A DNA stretch of 64,000 nucleotides, from the NCBI GenBank assembly GCA_963851415.1, contig CAWKPF010000002.1, forward strand, positions 868,001 through 932,000. Reading direction: 5' to 3'. Below the pieces are notes generated by a model, which saw only the letters and a list, made by a program, of their open reading frames with translations, did no database searches and was not told where the DNA came from. Each line of letters opens with the position of its first letter. Positions within the stretch are counted from its first letter, which is position 1. Positions 9,174 to 18,432 of this stretch are shown one piece after another. Made by a program: the position numbers and the translations under genes. Origin of the DNA: CAWKPF01 sp963851415. GTDB lineage: Bacteria; Acidobacteriota; Thermoanaerobaculia; Multivoradales; Multivoraceae.

Positions 9174-10214
9174 TCAGCTCGCCAGATAGGGTCGGATTCG
9201 CGAGCCCAGCGCAGTCGCGATCGGCAGCGGCAAGCGCTGCCAGAGAGCCGCTGCGCGCGACTGTGCCGCGGGAGGCTCCGTACCGACGAAGCGGGCAGGC
9301 TCTTCACCGCGAAGCTCGGTCCAGAATAGCGGTTGGGGCTCGGCTCCCCACTGCAGTTTGAACCGCGCAGGCCCGGAGTCCTTCCAGGAGCGACCGAAAT
9401 CGAAGGAAACGGCCCCTTCGTCCACCGCATCACTCAACACCTGCCAGTAGAGAGAGTGATTCGGGCACAGAGAGCGTGCACTGCGTAGCGAAGAAGCCCA
9501 GGGAACGCACACGGAGTCTCGGAAACGGATGGCGATCGCCCCGGCCACCGTGTCGCCAGAGCCATCTCTGGACAGATACAGACTCGCTCCGGGGACGGAT
9601 CTCAAGATCTCCTCGAAGAACAGAGCGGAGTGCGTCGGGGAACCGAGGTCTCGCATGTTGCTCGCAAAGACCGAGAAGAACTCCTGAAGCCCCGCTACGT
9701 CGCTCCGCCGTGTCGAGAGTCCGCCCTTCTCGGCCTTCCGAATCTGGTTGCGCACCTTCCCGTTCAACTCTTTCCAGAGCTGCTCCGGCTCCTGGGAGAG
9801 GGTCAGGACGTACCGATGTCTTGCCGTCTCGAGAGTCTCCCCTTCACCAGCTTTCCAGTCACGGAGCTCGACTCCCGGGACGCGGAGAGCCGTGGCGAGG
9901 CCTTTCCCCTGCTCGATTACGTCCTCGTGCGCCTGCGGTCCACTTCCCAGGGGCCCACCCCGGTCCAGGTACGGCAGCGAAACCAGCCTTCTCGAACGGG
10001 CGGGGCCGCGGATCAGCGACAGCGCCAGAACGCCCTCGATGCCTTCAGAGCCCCTCGAGACCAGGCGAAAGGCACGGGTCCCGTAGGCCCTCTCGAATAC
10101 TCGAGACCACTCGAAGAGGTGACAATAGTGGGCGTCCGGCTGAGCTACGACGAACCGATTCCACTCGATCGCTGCATTCTCGGTACTCTGCTCGTCTTCG
10201 ATCAACGGAGTCAC
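9174..10214 (-). CDS. FemAB/GNAT-fold protein of the XrtA/PEP-CTERM-associated type
   Basis: A 346-residue protein beginning at GTG 10214, overlapping the upstream stop as GTGA. It shows the two GNAT-like halves of FemAB aminoacyl/acyl transferases: HYCHLFEWSRVFERAYG near residue 30, VRNQIRKAEKGGL near 153, and a C-terminal VSFDFGRSWKDSGPARFKL near 300. These C-terminal features are typical of the FemAB-like family found with XrtA polysaccharide clusters. It may attach an amino-acyl or acyl group to a glycan or peptidoglycan-like substrate, but the reaction has not been established. It is the last gene of a seven-gene minus-strand block. Confidence 0.85.
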   Translation of the reverse strand: MTPLIEDEQSTENAAIEWNRFVVAQPDAHYCHLFEWSRVFERAYGTRAFRLVSRGSEGIEGVLALSLIRGPARSRRLVSLPYLDRGGPLGSGPQAHEDVIEQGKGLATALRVPGVELRDWKAGEGETLETARHRYVLTLSQEPEQLWKELNGKVRNQIRKAEKGGLSTRRSDVAGLQEFFSVFASNMRDLGSPTHSALFFEEILRSVPGASLYLSRDGSGDTVAGAIAIRFRDSVCVPWASSLRSARSLCPNHSLYWQVLSDAVDEGAVSFDFGRSWKDSGPARFKLQWGAEPQPLFWTELRGEEPARFVGTEPPAAQSRAAALWQRLPLPIATALGSRIRPYLAS

Positions 10215-11434
10215 TCTTCGAATGCCGGGCGGGTCGGATCCTCGCGTATGCGCCCCAGCGGTCCCAGTTCGCGAGAACCGAAGGGAGACCAGGAGAGGCC
10301 GATTTGCACCTGCTTGTACTCCGGGCGAGCGGCGAGATCTGAGAGGTCCTTGTTCCAGGAGCCCGAGCCTCGTAGCGAGAACCTCCTCGAAATCCGATAG
10401 GCCGTCGCGACGCCTACATTCCCTGTGTCGAGCGAACCCCGGTCGCTATCGAGTGGGTCGGAGCGCGTTGACCAGCCGATCCCCGAAGACCACACCCACC
10501 GTTCGCTTCCGGTGACCTGCCCCCCGACATTCAGGAGAACACGGGTCAGGGTCGTCACGGTCCCTACAGCGCTTTCCGCATCCAGGCCGTGATCCACCGC
10601 TCCCGAGACCGTGATTCTGCGCAGGTTTGCCGCGCTAGAAAAAGCGAGGAATCCACCGGAGGTCGTCTCCGTTGCTCCCGGATCGGGATCGCTCTGCGTG
10701 AGAGTCCACCCCCCGAGGGCAACGAAGAAAGAGAACTTGCCCAAGATCAGGCGGCTGAAGGAACCACCGAGCGAGTGTGAGTGCTGATCGCCCGCCTCAC
10801 TGAAACGGAAGTACCGGTATCCGTAGATCGCACCGAGGGCGTCTCTCTCGCTGCGCGCCCAATCGAAGGTGAGGGCGAGAGCGGCCTGAGACCTCTGTTC
10901 GCCGGAGATTCCGACCGACTCGAGTGGCAGAAAATCGGACCCTCTGAACTCGAGTCGAGCGCCCAGACCCGTTCTCGGCCCCAGCGCCCGCCGGTACCCC
11001 ACGTTCGCATTGGCAGTGCGCTGCTCCCGACCGCCCAGGAACGACGGATCGTTCGCATCCCCAGGCAAGGTCGGCGGCCGATCGGTCTGCACCGCATTCA
11101 CCGCAAACTGCATCGTGTCACGCGGGGTGAGTCGCTTCTGGTACCCCAATCCCAACAGAAAGCTCAGATTGTCTCGCTCTTTCTCACGCGACAGATAGGA
11201 CGCGTTCAAGTTGAGCCGCAGCACGCTGACCGGGGAGGTTCGTCTCAACGGGAGACTGACCGAAGCTCCCAGAAAGCTACCGGCGCTCGACTCGAGCCCG
11301 CGATCCTCGTAGCCAGCGATTCCCGCGAATGACGGCTCGAAGACCGTCTGGGCTTGGAGTACCCCGACCTGTAGGCAACCGAGGAGCACCAGCTCCACCA
11401 CGAAGTCCCCCTTGCGCTCGAGGTGCTTACCCAC
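10211..11434 (-). CDS. Outer-membrane beta-barrel protein of the exopolysaccharide locus
   Basis: I chose GTG 11434 as start because the residues that follow form a signal peptide (FVVELVLLGCLQVGVLQAQ) and an AGAGG-like site precedes it; longer starts would run into the neighbouring gene. The mature part is about 380 residues of alternating hydrophobic strands with many Arg/Ser/Gly turns (for example GLGYQKRLTPRDTMQFAV and GAIYGYRYFRFSEAG), as in large barrels. XrtA-type loci encode an outer-membrane protein at this place. A role in secretion or anchoring of the polymer is inferred. It ends in a GTGA overlap with the FemAB gene. Confidence 0.75.
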   Translation of the reverse strand: MGKHLERKGDFVVELVLLGCLQVGVLQAQTVFEPSFAGIAGYEDRGLESSAGSFLGASVSLPLRRTSPVSVLRLNLNASYLSREKERDNLSFLLGLGYQKRLTPRDTMQFAVNAVQTDRPPTLPGDANDPSFLGGREQRTANANVGYRRALGPRTGLGARLEFRGSDFLPLESVGISGEQRSQAALALTFDWARSERDALGAIYGYRYFRFSEAGDQHSHSLGGSFSRLILGKFSFFVALGGWTLTQSDPDPGATETTSGGFLAFSSAANLRRITVSGAVDHGLDAESAVGTVTTLTRVLLNVGGQVTGSERWVWSSGIGWSTRSDPLDSDRGSLDTGNVGVATAYRISRRFSLRGSGSWNKDLSDLAARPEYKQVQIGLSWSPFGSRELGPLGRIREDPTRPAFEE

Positions 11435-11469
11435 CGACCCGCAGCCTCTGCGCGACCGCGCGCTTCGGC

Positions 11470-12480
11470 TCAGGACTCGCACGAGCGGTGCAACACTCGG
11501 TACATCGAGTCGAAGTCGTACTCCGTCAGGAGCTCTTGCAACCGTTGCTCGGTGTTGGAGAGGTTGCGGTAGTGCCGCAGTGCCGTGATCCAGCTGACAT
11601 CGACTCGCGGCTGATCCGGATCGATCTCCCAAGGATGAATGTAGAGCATCGCCGGCTGACCGGACGAGTGATTGACGTGGTGCAGTCCCCGCCTGTTGAC
11701 CCATTTCGGAAACTGCCTCAAGTAGTTACCACCCGTGAAGGGAACTCGCCGTCCGAGCACCCTCAGCGTCGGAAGCGGGAATTCGTCGATCTCCCCACTC
11801 GCCGTACTCAGTCGCGAAGGAAACTGCGGAAAACAGGGGGAATCGGTCAGCAGTTCCCGAACGCTCGAATCGTAACTGTATCCCTCTTCGACCAGCACCT
11901 CGAACGCCCAGTCCACATCGCTCGTGATCGAGAAGCTCGGCGCCCGGTAGCCAAAGACCCGATCGCCGCACAGTTCTTCCAGAAGAGCTTTGGATTCGCG
12001 CACTTCCCGCCGGAACTCGCCCACGCTGAGCGAGGTCACCCGACGGTGACTCCAGCCGTGGGACGCCACCTCGTGCCCCTCGCGGTAGACCGCCTCGACC
12101 AGCTCCGGGAACTGTTCGGCGACGCAACCGAGGAAGAAGAAGGTCCCGCGCACGCACTGCTCGGCGAACACCTCGAGAAGCCGGTACACGTTCTTCTCTA
12201 CGCGAGACTCGAGTCGATCCCAATGCGAGCGGAGGACGTACGGATCGAAGGCCGAAACATGGAAGTAGTCCTCTACGTCGACCGTCAACGCGTTGACCAC
12301 CGGTTCCCCCGAAGGTAGGGGGGGCCGCTCGACGCAGGAGATCACGGCCCCTGGGCGAGGCCCTGAATCGGAGAAGGAAGTCGTTCTGGAGTATCCGCGG
12401 CTCGGCAGACCAGGATCATTTGCCACCGGACGGATGGAGTCTCTGAGATTCTCGTGAGACAACGCTCTTGGAGTCTTCAT
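11470..12480 (-). CDS. Polysaccharide deacetylase of the XrtA-associated family
   Basis: The start ATG 12480 gives 336 residues, has GAGG about eight bases upstream and lies just after the preceding stop. The catalytic NodB-type domain begins with NALTVDVEDYFHVSAF near residue 62. This carries the first Asp pair as VDVEDY, where ordinary members have TFDD. It is followed by GHEVASHGWSHRRV near 135, giving the His-x3-His metal site, and by FGYRAPSFSI. The VDVEDYFH variant and the 300-residue length fit the deacetylase found in XrtA exopolysaccharide clusters. It should remove N-acetyl groups from a nascent or exported polymer. No signal peptide is clear in the first 60 residues. Confidence 0.92.
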   Translation of the reverse strand: MKTPRALSHENLRDSIRPVANDPGLPSRGYSRTTSFSDSGPRPGAVISCVERPPLPSGEPVVNALTVDVEDYFHVSAFDPYVLRSHWDRLESRVEKNVYRLLEVFAEQCVRGTFFFLGCVAEQFPELVEAVYREGHEVASHGWSHRRVTSLSVGEFRREVRESKALLEELCGDRVFGYRAPSFSITSDVDWAFEVLVEEGYSYDSSVRELLTDSPCFPQFPSRLSTASGEIDEFPLPTLRVLGRRVPFTGGNYLRQFPKWVNRRGLHHVNHSSGQPAMLYIHPWEIDPDQPRVDVSWITALRHYRNLSNTEQRLQELLTEYDFDSMYRVLHRSCES

Positions 12481-12496
12481 GGGTGAGGCCTCGAAC

Positions 12497-13740
12497 TCAG
12501 CTTGCCCGGGGAAGCGCCAAGCCCCCCCGTCGTTGATCGTCGACACTGGCCAACAGCGCTTCGAGGTCGGAACCCACGCGCTCCCAGCAGTAGGTCGCGT
12601 GCAGCCGCTCGAGCGCCGAGGCCGCCATCGATTGACGCAAACCCGGATCCTCTATGAGTTTCCCGACCGCGGCCACGAAGTCGTCCGGACCCGACGCGCG
12701 AATGAGGTCTCTTCCGTTCTCGAAGCTACCTTCGGCCAATCCCGCAAAACAGGGCTCTGAGCACACGACCGGCAACCCCATCTGGATCGCCTCCAGAATC
12801 TTGTTCTGGAGTCCGGGGGCGACTCGGTGAGGCGCCACGAACACCCAGGACTGCCGGAGGTAGTTCTCCACGCTCGGTACGGTTCCGGTCACTTGAACTC
12901 CGGGCAGCTGACGGAGTTTCAAGACCTCTGGCTTCGGCGAACGGCCGACGACAGTGAACGTCAGACTCGGGTGCTTCTCGCGCAGTCGAGGGAGAATCTC
13001 GCGTGCGAAGTAGCACACCGCGTCTACACTGGGCTGATAGGACATCGTGCCCACGAAGACCACCGACGGCTGGCTCGTCTTCGCGACGCTTTCACTCGAG
13101 CTGTTCTCGTCGTTCTCGGCCCGGAGTGTCACGCCGTTGCTGAGAACTTCGGTTCGTTCGCGAGACTTCGAGTCGAGCAGCTCTCTTCTCCTGATCATTG
13201 ACCACCATCAGGCGGTCGAAGTCGTCGACTCAGGCCGGCCTCGTAGGCCTTCATCCGACGTCCTTCCATGCCATAGATCCAACGCTTCGGTGCCGGCACC
13301 AGCTTCGAGAGTCCGAGCCACTTCTCCGAGTCGGCATCCATCAGATCGATCACGCGAGGGGAGTCGACGGCGCGCGCGTACGGAGCCATCGCGGCCGTCG
13401 AGGCGAATACCAGGTCGTAGGACTCCGACGCCGAAAGTGCCGCAACACGAGCAGCGAGCTTCCGCGACCGGAAGTACGCCAAGGAAAACGGCTCACTCCC
13501 GACACTCGCCAGGGCACAGCGGACCAGGCCAAGCGGCCGGGACAAGGAATAGATCTCGACGCGACCGCAATGACGAGCCAGCGCCTCCGAGGCGGCGTCC
13601 GAATCGCAATCGGCATCACCGAGAGCGAGAAGGTCGACGTCGTGGTTGCGGGCGAGCAGGCGAATCTGGTTCCAGCTGCGTAACTTCTCGCCCTTGGAGG
13701 GCGGCCAGGGAACGCGATGACAGAGATAGAGAATCTTCAC
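12497..13740 (-). pseudogene. TIGR03087-like glycosyltransferase (XrtA system), disrupted by frameshifts
   Basis: The N-terminal part starts at GTG 13740 with KILYLCHRVPWPPSKGEKLR, the hallmark start of the PEP-CTERM/XrtA sugar transferase family. It reads about 172 residues and then stops at 13195. The C-terminal part (VVFVGTMSYQPSVDAVCYF, VAPGLQNKILEAIQMGLPVV) is in another frame and ends at 12497. Between them a third frame encodes FDRLMVVNDQEK, the expected linking strand. Removing one base near 13221 and one near 13184 gives a continuous 413-residue protein of normal family length. The damage is therefore two single-base insertions about 37 bases apart, either real or sequencing errors. 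The gene sits between the autokinase and deacetylase genes of the minus-strand block. Confidence 0.85.
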
Positions 13741-13789
13741 GAGTGGGCAAAGCTCATTGGATCAAAGGGGACGTTGTTTGTAGGACTCA

Positions 13790-14478
13790 TCAGTAGTAGC
13801 CGTAGTGCTCCCTCCGGACTCGACCGAATCGTTCAAGCACTACGCCGAGCACCTTCTCGGGGCCGAGCTCTTCGAGCAACAGCTCGAAGTCTTGTTTTCG
13901 AGTCACCTGGGCACGCGCGATCACCAGAACGCCGTCGACGAATTGGGTGAGCTGGAACGCGCTTGCCGCAAAGAGAGGCGGGCCGTCGAAGACGACGAAA
14001 TCGAAGTTCTCCTTGCCCCAGCGACAGAGGGCCTCCAGCCCGCTCACCGAGGGCGTGCGCCCGTGCACGGGAATCTGATTGTGGAGGAGAACCGAGGTGC
14101 CATAGCCCTCGATCGGCAGCGGTTGGAAGTCGGCGCCAGCGGTGTTCTTCTGTCAGGGACAGCGGTCGGGCCCTCCTCGAGCGACACCCGGAGGTACTGA
14201 TGAAGAGTGGGGCGAGTCGTGTCGGCGTCGATCAACAACGTCCTCACGTCCGTCATCTCGGACAGTGCGAGAGCCAGATTGAGACTCGTCACGGTCTTTC
14301 CAGCACCGCTCTCCGCACTGGTCACGCAAAAGGACCGGGCATCGGGCCCCACGGCCTTGAGACGGGCCGCTACCCGCAGGGCCAGATTGCGATAGGCCTC
14401 TCCCGCCTTTCCGAGATTCGGAAGCACGGGCGAGCCGGCAAGAACCGACGCGACCTCGCCTGTCGCGACGGGTGTCAT
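13790..14478 (-). pseudogene. BY-kinase (CpsD/Wzc-domain tyrosine autokinase), disrupted by a frameshift
   Basis: The first part starts at ATG 14478, overlapping the Wzz stop. It carries Walker A SAESGAGKT (residues 54-62) and Walker A' TLLIDADTTRP (80-90), then shifts to an unrelated frame. The second part encodes LPIEGYGTSVLLHNQIPVHG, FDFVVFDGPPLF (Walker B-like) and ends in REHYGYY, the tyrosine-rich tail that BY-kinases autophosphorylate. A net loss of one base around 14150-14165 explains the break. Adding one base gives 229 residues. The protein would control chain length and export by phosphorylation together with the Wzz partner encoded just upstream. If the shift is real, this regulator is lost. 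Confidence 0.86.
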
Positions 14479-16001
14479 CTCGCCGACTCCTTACGCCGTC
14501 TTTCTGCGGCCGCCGTGAAGGGGAGTTTGTAGGCCAGCACCCGGGGCGGAGGCTGGCGCTCCACGATCAGATGGGGAATCGTGCCCAGGATCTCCGTCCC
14601 GGGAAGAGCATTCGCCAGATCCTCTCGGTTCGAGAACACCGGTGCCAGCTGAAACCGGAGGAAAGAGATTCCCAGGCCGGCGGCGACGCCGAGCGCGAGT
14701 CCGGCAGCCAGGAACAGATTCCTGCTGGGCCACGCCGGCTCTTTGGGAGGTACCGCGCTCTCCAGGATCCGGAACTGCTCTCCCTGCTGACGCTTCTCGA
14801 GATTCTCAGCCAGCTCGGCCTGGAGCCGCTTGTCGAGCATCGACTCGTAGGACTTGCTGACGTTGTCGTAGTCGCGAGTCAGCCGGAGCAGCTCCGTCTC
14901 GACTCCGGGCATTGCATCGAGCCGAGCCCGCTGTTGATCGATGTCGGCCAGGACTCGAGCCTGCTCCTGGGCGAGACCGGCGAGCTCCAGCTCGACATTC
15001 TCGATCTCCTGCCTGAGCTGGCGAACCAGGGCAGATTCCTCGCTCGAAGCGGCAACCTCTGCGGAATCGGACGACGCGCCGCGGGACGACTGGGCATTCT
15101 CGACCGCCTCGAGCATCTGGCGCGTCCGCACGACCTCCGGGTGGCGCTCCGTGTACTGCCCGAGAAGCGCCACCAGCTGATTCCGGAGCTCCTCGGCGGT
15201 CGCCCCGTCATCCGACTGGTCCGAGCTGAGGTTCACTGAGGACGAAGTGCGCGGAAGGGCCTGGGCCTCGGCCAGCGACTGCTGCAGCTGCAACCTGCGA
15301 CTCTCGGCTCGGTCCGCCGCCGTCATGGCGATCTCGAGCTTGTTCTGGCCCGTGTCGATCGATCGCAGAAGAGTGTCTCTCTGCTCGGGCAATCCGCCCA
15401 GATGCTTGCGCTTGAAGTCGGCGATCAAGCGCTCCTGCTCCTCGAGCTTGAGCCGAGTCTCCTCGAGCTCGCTGCCGAGGAACTCGGTCGTGATCGCGGC
15501 CTGCTTTTCCCGGGAGGTGAAATTCTCCTGGAGGAAGAGCTCAGCGATTCGGTTCGCGGCTTCGGCAGCCTTCTCGGGGTCTGCATGGCTGAACACCACT
15601 CGAAAGACCTGGTTGCGCTGCACCTCCAGGCGCAAAGCACTTCGCGCCGCTCGCAGGGCCGCCTCGACCTCGCCCTCTACGATCAGCTCGGGGTAGAGAT
15701 CGATATCGTCGATCACCCGATCCAGGTTCTCGCGGCTCATCGTCTGCTGCTGGATCGTCGCCAGACGATCGCGCAGATCCAAGGTCACCGTCGGCTTGAC
15801 GTAGTCCGAAGGGATTCGCTGAGGCTCGACCAGGATGCTGGTGCTCGCCTCGTACACGGGCGAGATGAATCCTACGGCCAGAAAGCCCGCGACCAACCCC
15901 AGCGTTCCCAGGGCCAGGACCCAGGCGGGCCTCCGACGGATTTCCTTTGCGAACTGAACCCAATCTACCGAACCGAAACTCGCATTCGAGGACACGTTCA
16001 C
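14475..16001 (-). CDS. Wzz/GumC-type polysaccharide chain-length determinant
   Basis: A 508-residue inner-membrane protein. Residues about 28-50 (WVLALGTLGLVAGFLAVGF) form the first membrane helix. SPVYEASTSILVEPQRIPSDY follows and then a long periplasmic coiled coil from about 170 to 390, rich in Glu, Arg and Leu. A second helix, LFLAAGLALGVAAGLGISFL, lies near 435. This is the Wzz fold without a fused kinase; the kinase is the separate next gene, overlapping by ATGA. It is the first gene after a well-formed promoter at 16129-16157. It acts with the Wza-like protein at 16214 in polymer length control and export. Confidence 0.93.
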   Translation of the reverse strand: MNVSSNASFGSVDWVQFAKEIRRRPAWVLALGTLGLVAGFLAVGFISPVYEASTSILVEPQRIPSDYVKPTVTLDLRDRLATIQQQTMSRENLDRVIDDIDLYPELIVEGEVEAALRAARSALRLEVQRNQVFRVVFSHADPEKAAEAANRIAELFLQENFTSREKQAAITTEFLGSELEETRLKLEEQERLIADFKRKHLGGLPEQRDTLLRSIDTGQNKLEIAMTAADRAESRRLQLQQSLAEAQALPRTSSSVNLSSDQSDDGATAEELRNQLVALLGQYTERHPEVVRTRQMLEAVENAQSSRGASSDSAEVAASSEESALVRQLRQEIENVELELAGLAQEQARVLADIDQQRARLDAMPGVETELLRLTRDYDNVSKSYESMLDKRLQAELAENLEKRQQGEQFRILESAVPPKEPAWPSRNLFLAAGLALGVAAGLGISFLRFQLAPVFSNREDLANALPGTEILGTIPHLIVERQPPPRVLAYKLPFTAAAERRRKESAR

Positions 16002-16128
16002 CCTCTTTCAGGCACCGCCGATTCTCCGTCGAGCGCAAGCGAGGGGTGGGGGAAACCCGCCACGCAAAGCTCGTTTCGTCCAAGTCTCGGAAATCGACTA
16101 GACCAAATCAATCACAACCAGAAGGCAT

Positions 16129-16157
16129 AGAGTAGTGTCCGTCTGACCTTCTGTCAA
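16129..16157 (-). promoter_or_regulatory. Sigma-70-type promoter for the wzz-led transcript
   Basis: On the minus strand a perfect -35 box TTGACA (16152-16157) is followed after 17 bases by TACTCT (16129-16134). Transcription would start near 16122, leaving a leader of about 120 bases before the ATG at 16001. It lies in the 212-base gap between the Wza-like and Wzz genes, otherwise without features, so the two genes need not share all their transcription. Confidence 0.6.
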
Positions 16158-16213
16158 GGTATGCCACAGCCTGGAAAACCGTGAAAACCCCACAAAACAG
16201 GAGCTTTCCGGCC

Positions 16214-16822
16214 TCACGGGACGTAGATCGTGTCCCCCGGCTTGAGGAAGAAGTCCTGCTCGAGAGATTTTCCCGAAGTGATCGCTCTCAGGTCGACCTC
16301 GTAGCGCTCGCGCTCCCCGTCAGGCAACTCTCGCATCACGACGATCTTCCCGACCTTGGCAAACTCTGCGGGCCCCCCTGCCAGCGCCAGGGCCTGGAGC
16401 ACACGCGTCGGCTGCACGATGTCGTAGGCTCCAGGCTGTGCAACGCGCCCCGTGAGGTAGACCTTCATCGAATGGATCTCCTCGACCACCACCGTCACGG
16501 CCGGAGCCGTCACGAAGTCCTCGAAACGCTCTGCGAGCAGGTCTCTCAGCTCCGCAGGCGTCAGGCCCTTGGCGACCACCTCTCCCACGAGGGGAATGGA
16601 GATCAAGCCATCGGGCCGCACTGGAACCGAAACCGACAACTCAGGTTGCTTCCACACGTCGATGCGAACGACGTCTCCCAATCCCAGTCGAAAGTCCGGC
16701 CCCGGTCTGGGCTGGGACTCTTGCCCTGCGACCGGAAGCGCGAGAAAGGCAACACCGAGCAGGATCAGGAACGACAGCGTCCTCGTCCTGGCGGAGGAAA
16801 AGCGGAATCGACTCAACATCAT
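16214..16822 (-). CDS. Wza-type polysaccharide export lipoprotein/secretin family protein
   Basis: The start is set at ATG 16822, with AGGAG a few bases upstream; a second ATG follows directly. The 202-residue product has a signal peptide (TLSFLILLGVAFLALPVAGQ) and then the export domain FRLGLGDVVRIDVWKQPELS, VRPDGLISIPLVGEV and the SLBB segment VYLTGRVAQPGAYDIVQPTR. It is short for Wza but normal for the export protein of XrtA loci. No lipobox Cys is visible, so it may be periplasmic or pair with the barrel at 10211. It is transcribed leftward from a 152-base region that also serves the divergent phosphoglycosyltransferase gene. Confidence 0.92.
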   Translation of the reverse strand: MMLSRFRFSSARTRTLSFLILLGVAFLALPVAGQESQPRPGPDFRLGLGDVVRIDVWKQPELSVSVPVRPDGLISIPLVGEVVAKGLTPAELRDLLAERFEDFVTAPAVTVVVEEIHSMKVYLTGRVAQPGAYDIVQPTRVLQALALAGGPAEFAKVGKIVVMRELPDGERERYEVDLRAITSGKSLEQDFFLKPGDTIYVP

Positions 16823-16974
16823 GGGCTCCTGACTGTCTCGATCGCGAGGGGTGCGCCAGTGCACACCTCCCCGCTGATACTCGTCTCACTCGGCCGCGGT
16901 CGTGACCACCTCGGTCGCCTGTACCGCACACGCTCACTGGTCTGACATCCTACAACCGGAAAGCCCGACTCCTC

Positions 16975-18426
16975 ATGCCGACCGAACCGTCTGTCGCCGG
17001 TCCCCAGGCCCTCCGAGCTGGCCGACCGGGGTTCTTTCGGGGCCTCGCCCTCGCATCGGTCGACCTCGCACTGGGCCTCTTGGCCATCTACCTGGCCTTC
17101 TGGGTGCGCCTGAACGTTCCGCTTCCGTGGACTCTCGGTCTGCTGCCTTCCGATCGGCTCGCAGCCATTCTCGGCGCATGGGGATTCGTGCTCGCGACGC
17201 AGAACCTCCTGCTGTACCTGTTCGGTTTCTACGATCTCCGCGAGCCCTGGGGGCGCCTGCCACTCCTGCGCCGTCTCACCGCAGCGCTGGGCACGCAGGG
17301 GCTGCTGATGGCGAGCTTCTTCTTCTTGACGATCCAGGTCTTCCCGCGCACCGTTCTGGTCTTGTCGGTGCCGATGAACATTGGCCTTCTCTTTCTCTTC
17401 CGCTACGCCGTCGAGCGTCGACTCGACTATGCACCGAGGCGCCTGGCGATCGTGGGCTTCGAAGACGAGGTCGGCTCGATCGCAGAGCGCATCGATCGAT
17501 ACCACTGGCACGGCTACCGGGTTGCCGGATTCGTCTCGCCACCTCGCTCACTGGAGCGGATCTCGCGCCCCCCATCACCGGAGCTTCGCGCTGAAGGACC
17601 GAGCTATCCGACCCTGGGAGACGTGGCCGATCTCCCCGGCCTCCTGCGAGACGGAGAGATCGACACGATCCTGGTCGCCCACTCAGAGGACACCTGGCGC
17701 ACAGGCCTCATCGACGAGCTGTCCGACCCGGAGAATCGCGCCGAGGTCCTTCTGTTGCCGACGCCCTTCGACAGCTTGATCGGGCGCACCCGCTTTCGCT
17801 CGGTCCACGATGTCGCGATGGTCGAAGTCGTGAGCGAGGAAGAGTGGAAGCTCAGCAACCCCTTCAAGCGTGCCTTCGATCTCGTCGCCGCTCTTCTCCT
17901 GCTCGTTCTCTCCGGCCCCGTCCTCCTCCTCGCCATGCTCTGCATCCGCGCCTCCTCTCCGGGGCCGATCATCTTTCGCCAGGTCCGGGTCGGCCGCGAG
18001 GGTCGCGAGTTCACCCTCGCCAAACTGCGGACCATGACCGAGAACGCAGAGGAATCGACCGGCGCCGTTCTGGCCGCCAGGACCGATCCCAGGGTGACGC
18101 CGGTCGGCCGCATCCTCCGCTCGCTGCGGATCGACGAGCTGCCCCAGCTCTTGAACGTGCTTCGTGGCGACATGAGCCTGGTCGGCCCTCGGCCGGAGCG
18201 TCCCCGGTTCGTGGAGCAGTTCCGAGCCTCGGTCCCGGGATATGCTGCGCGCTTCGCGGTGCGCCCCGGACTCACCGGGCTCGCTCAGGTCAACGGCGGG
18301 TACCATACGAGCGCCGAGAACAAACTGCGCTTCGATCTCGCCTACATCGCGAACTGGAGCCCCTGGCTCGACGCTTCGATTCTGTTCAAGACCATCAAGA
18401 CCGTCCTCTCGCGCCCAGGAAGCTGA
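16975..18426 (+). CDS. Polyprenyl-phosphate hexose-1-phosphate transferase (priming glycosyltransferase)
   Basis: A 483-residue membrane protein with about four N-terminal helices (for example ASVDLALGLLAIYLAFWVRL near 25-45), a central CoA-binding-like region around 145-270, and a C-terminal bacterial sugar transferase domain. The latter opens with KRAFDLVAALLLLVLSGPVL near 300. It contains SSPGPIIFRQVRVGREGREF, KLRTM, RILRSLRIDELPQLLNVLRGDMSLVGPRPERP and PGLTGLAQVNG. This is the PHPT family (WbaP/WcaJ-like) that transfers a sugar phosphate to undecaprenyl phosphate and starts repeat-unit assembly. It is divergent from the Wza-like gene. The next gene follows after six bases. Confidence 0.94.
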   Translation: MPTEPSVAGPQALRAGRPGFFRGLALASVDLALGLLAIYLAFWVRLNVPLPWTLGLLPSDRLAAILGAWGFVLATQNLLLYLFGFYDLREPWGRLPLLRRLTAALGTQGLLMASFFFLTIQVFPRTVLVLSVPMNIGLLFLFRYAVERRLDYAPRRLAIVGFEDEVGSIAERIDRYHWHGYRVAGFVSPPRSLERISRPPSPELRAEGPSYPTLGDVADLPGLLRDGEIDTILVAHSEDTWRTGLIDELSDPENRAEVLLLPTPFDSLIGRTRFRSVHDVAMVEVVSEEEWKLSNPFKRAFDLVAALLLLVLSGPVLLLAMLCIRASSPGPIIFRQVRVGREGREFTLAKLRTMTENAEESTGAVLAARTDPRVTPVGRILRSLRIDELPQLLNVLRGDMSLVGPRPERPRFVEQFRASVPGYAARFAVRPGLTGLAQVNGGYHTSAENKLRFDLAYIANWSPWLDASILFKTIKTVLSRPGS

Positions 18427-18432
18427 ATCGTC

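Noticed and set aside
12497..14478. Programmed frameshifting in the two broken genes
   Set aside because: No slippery heptamer with a following structure was apparent at the junctions, and these families are normally single-frame, so error or decay is likelier.
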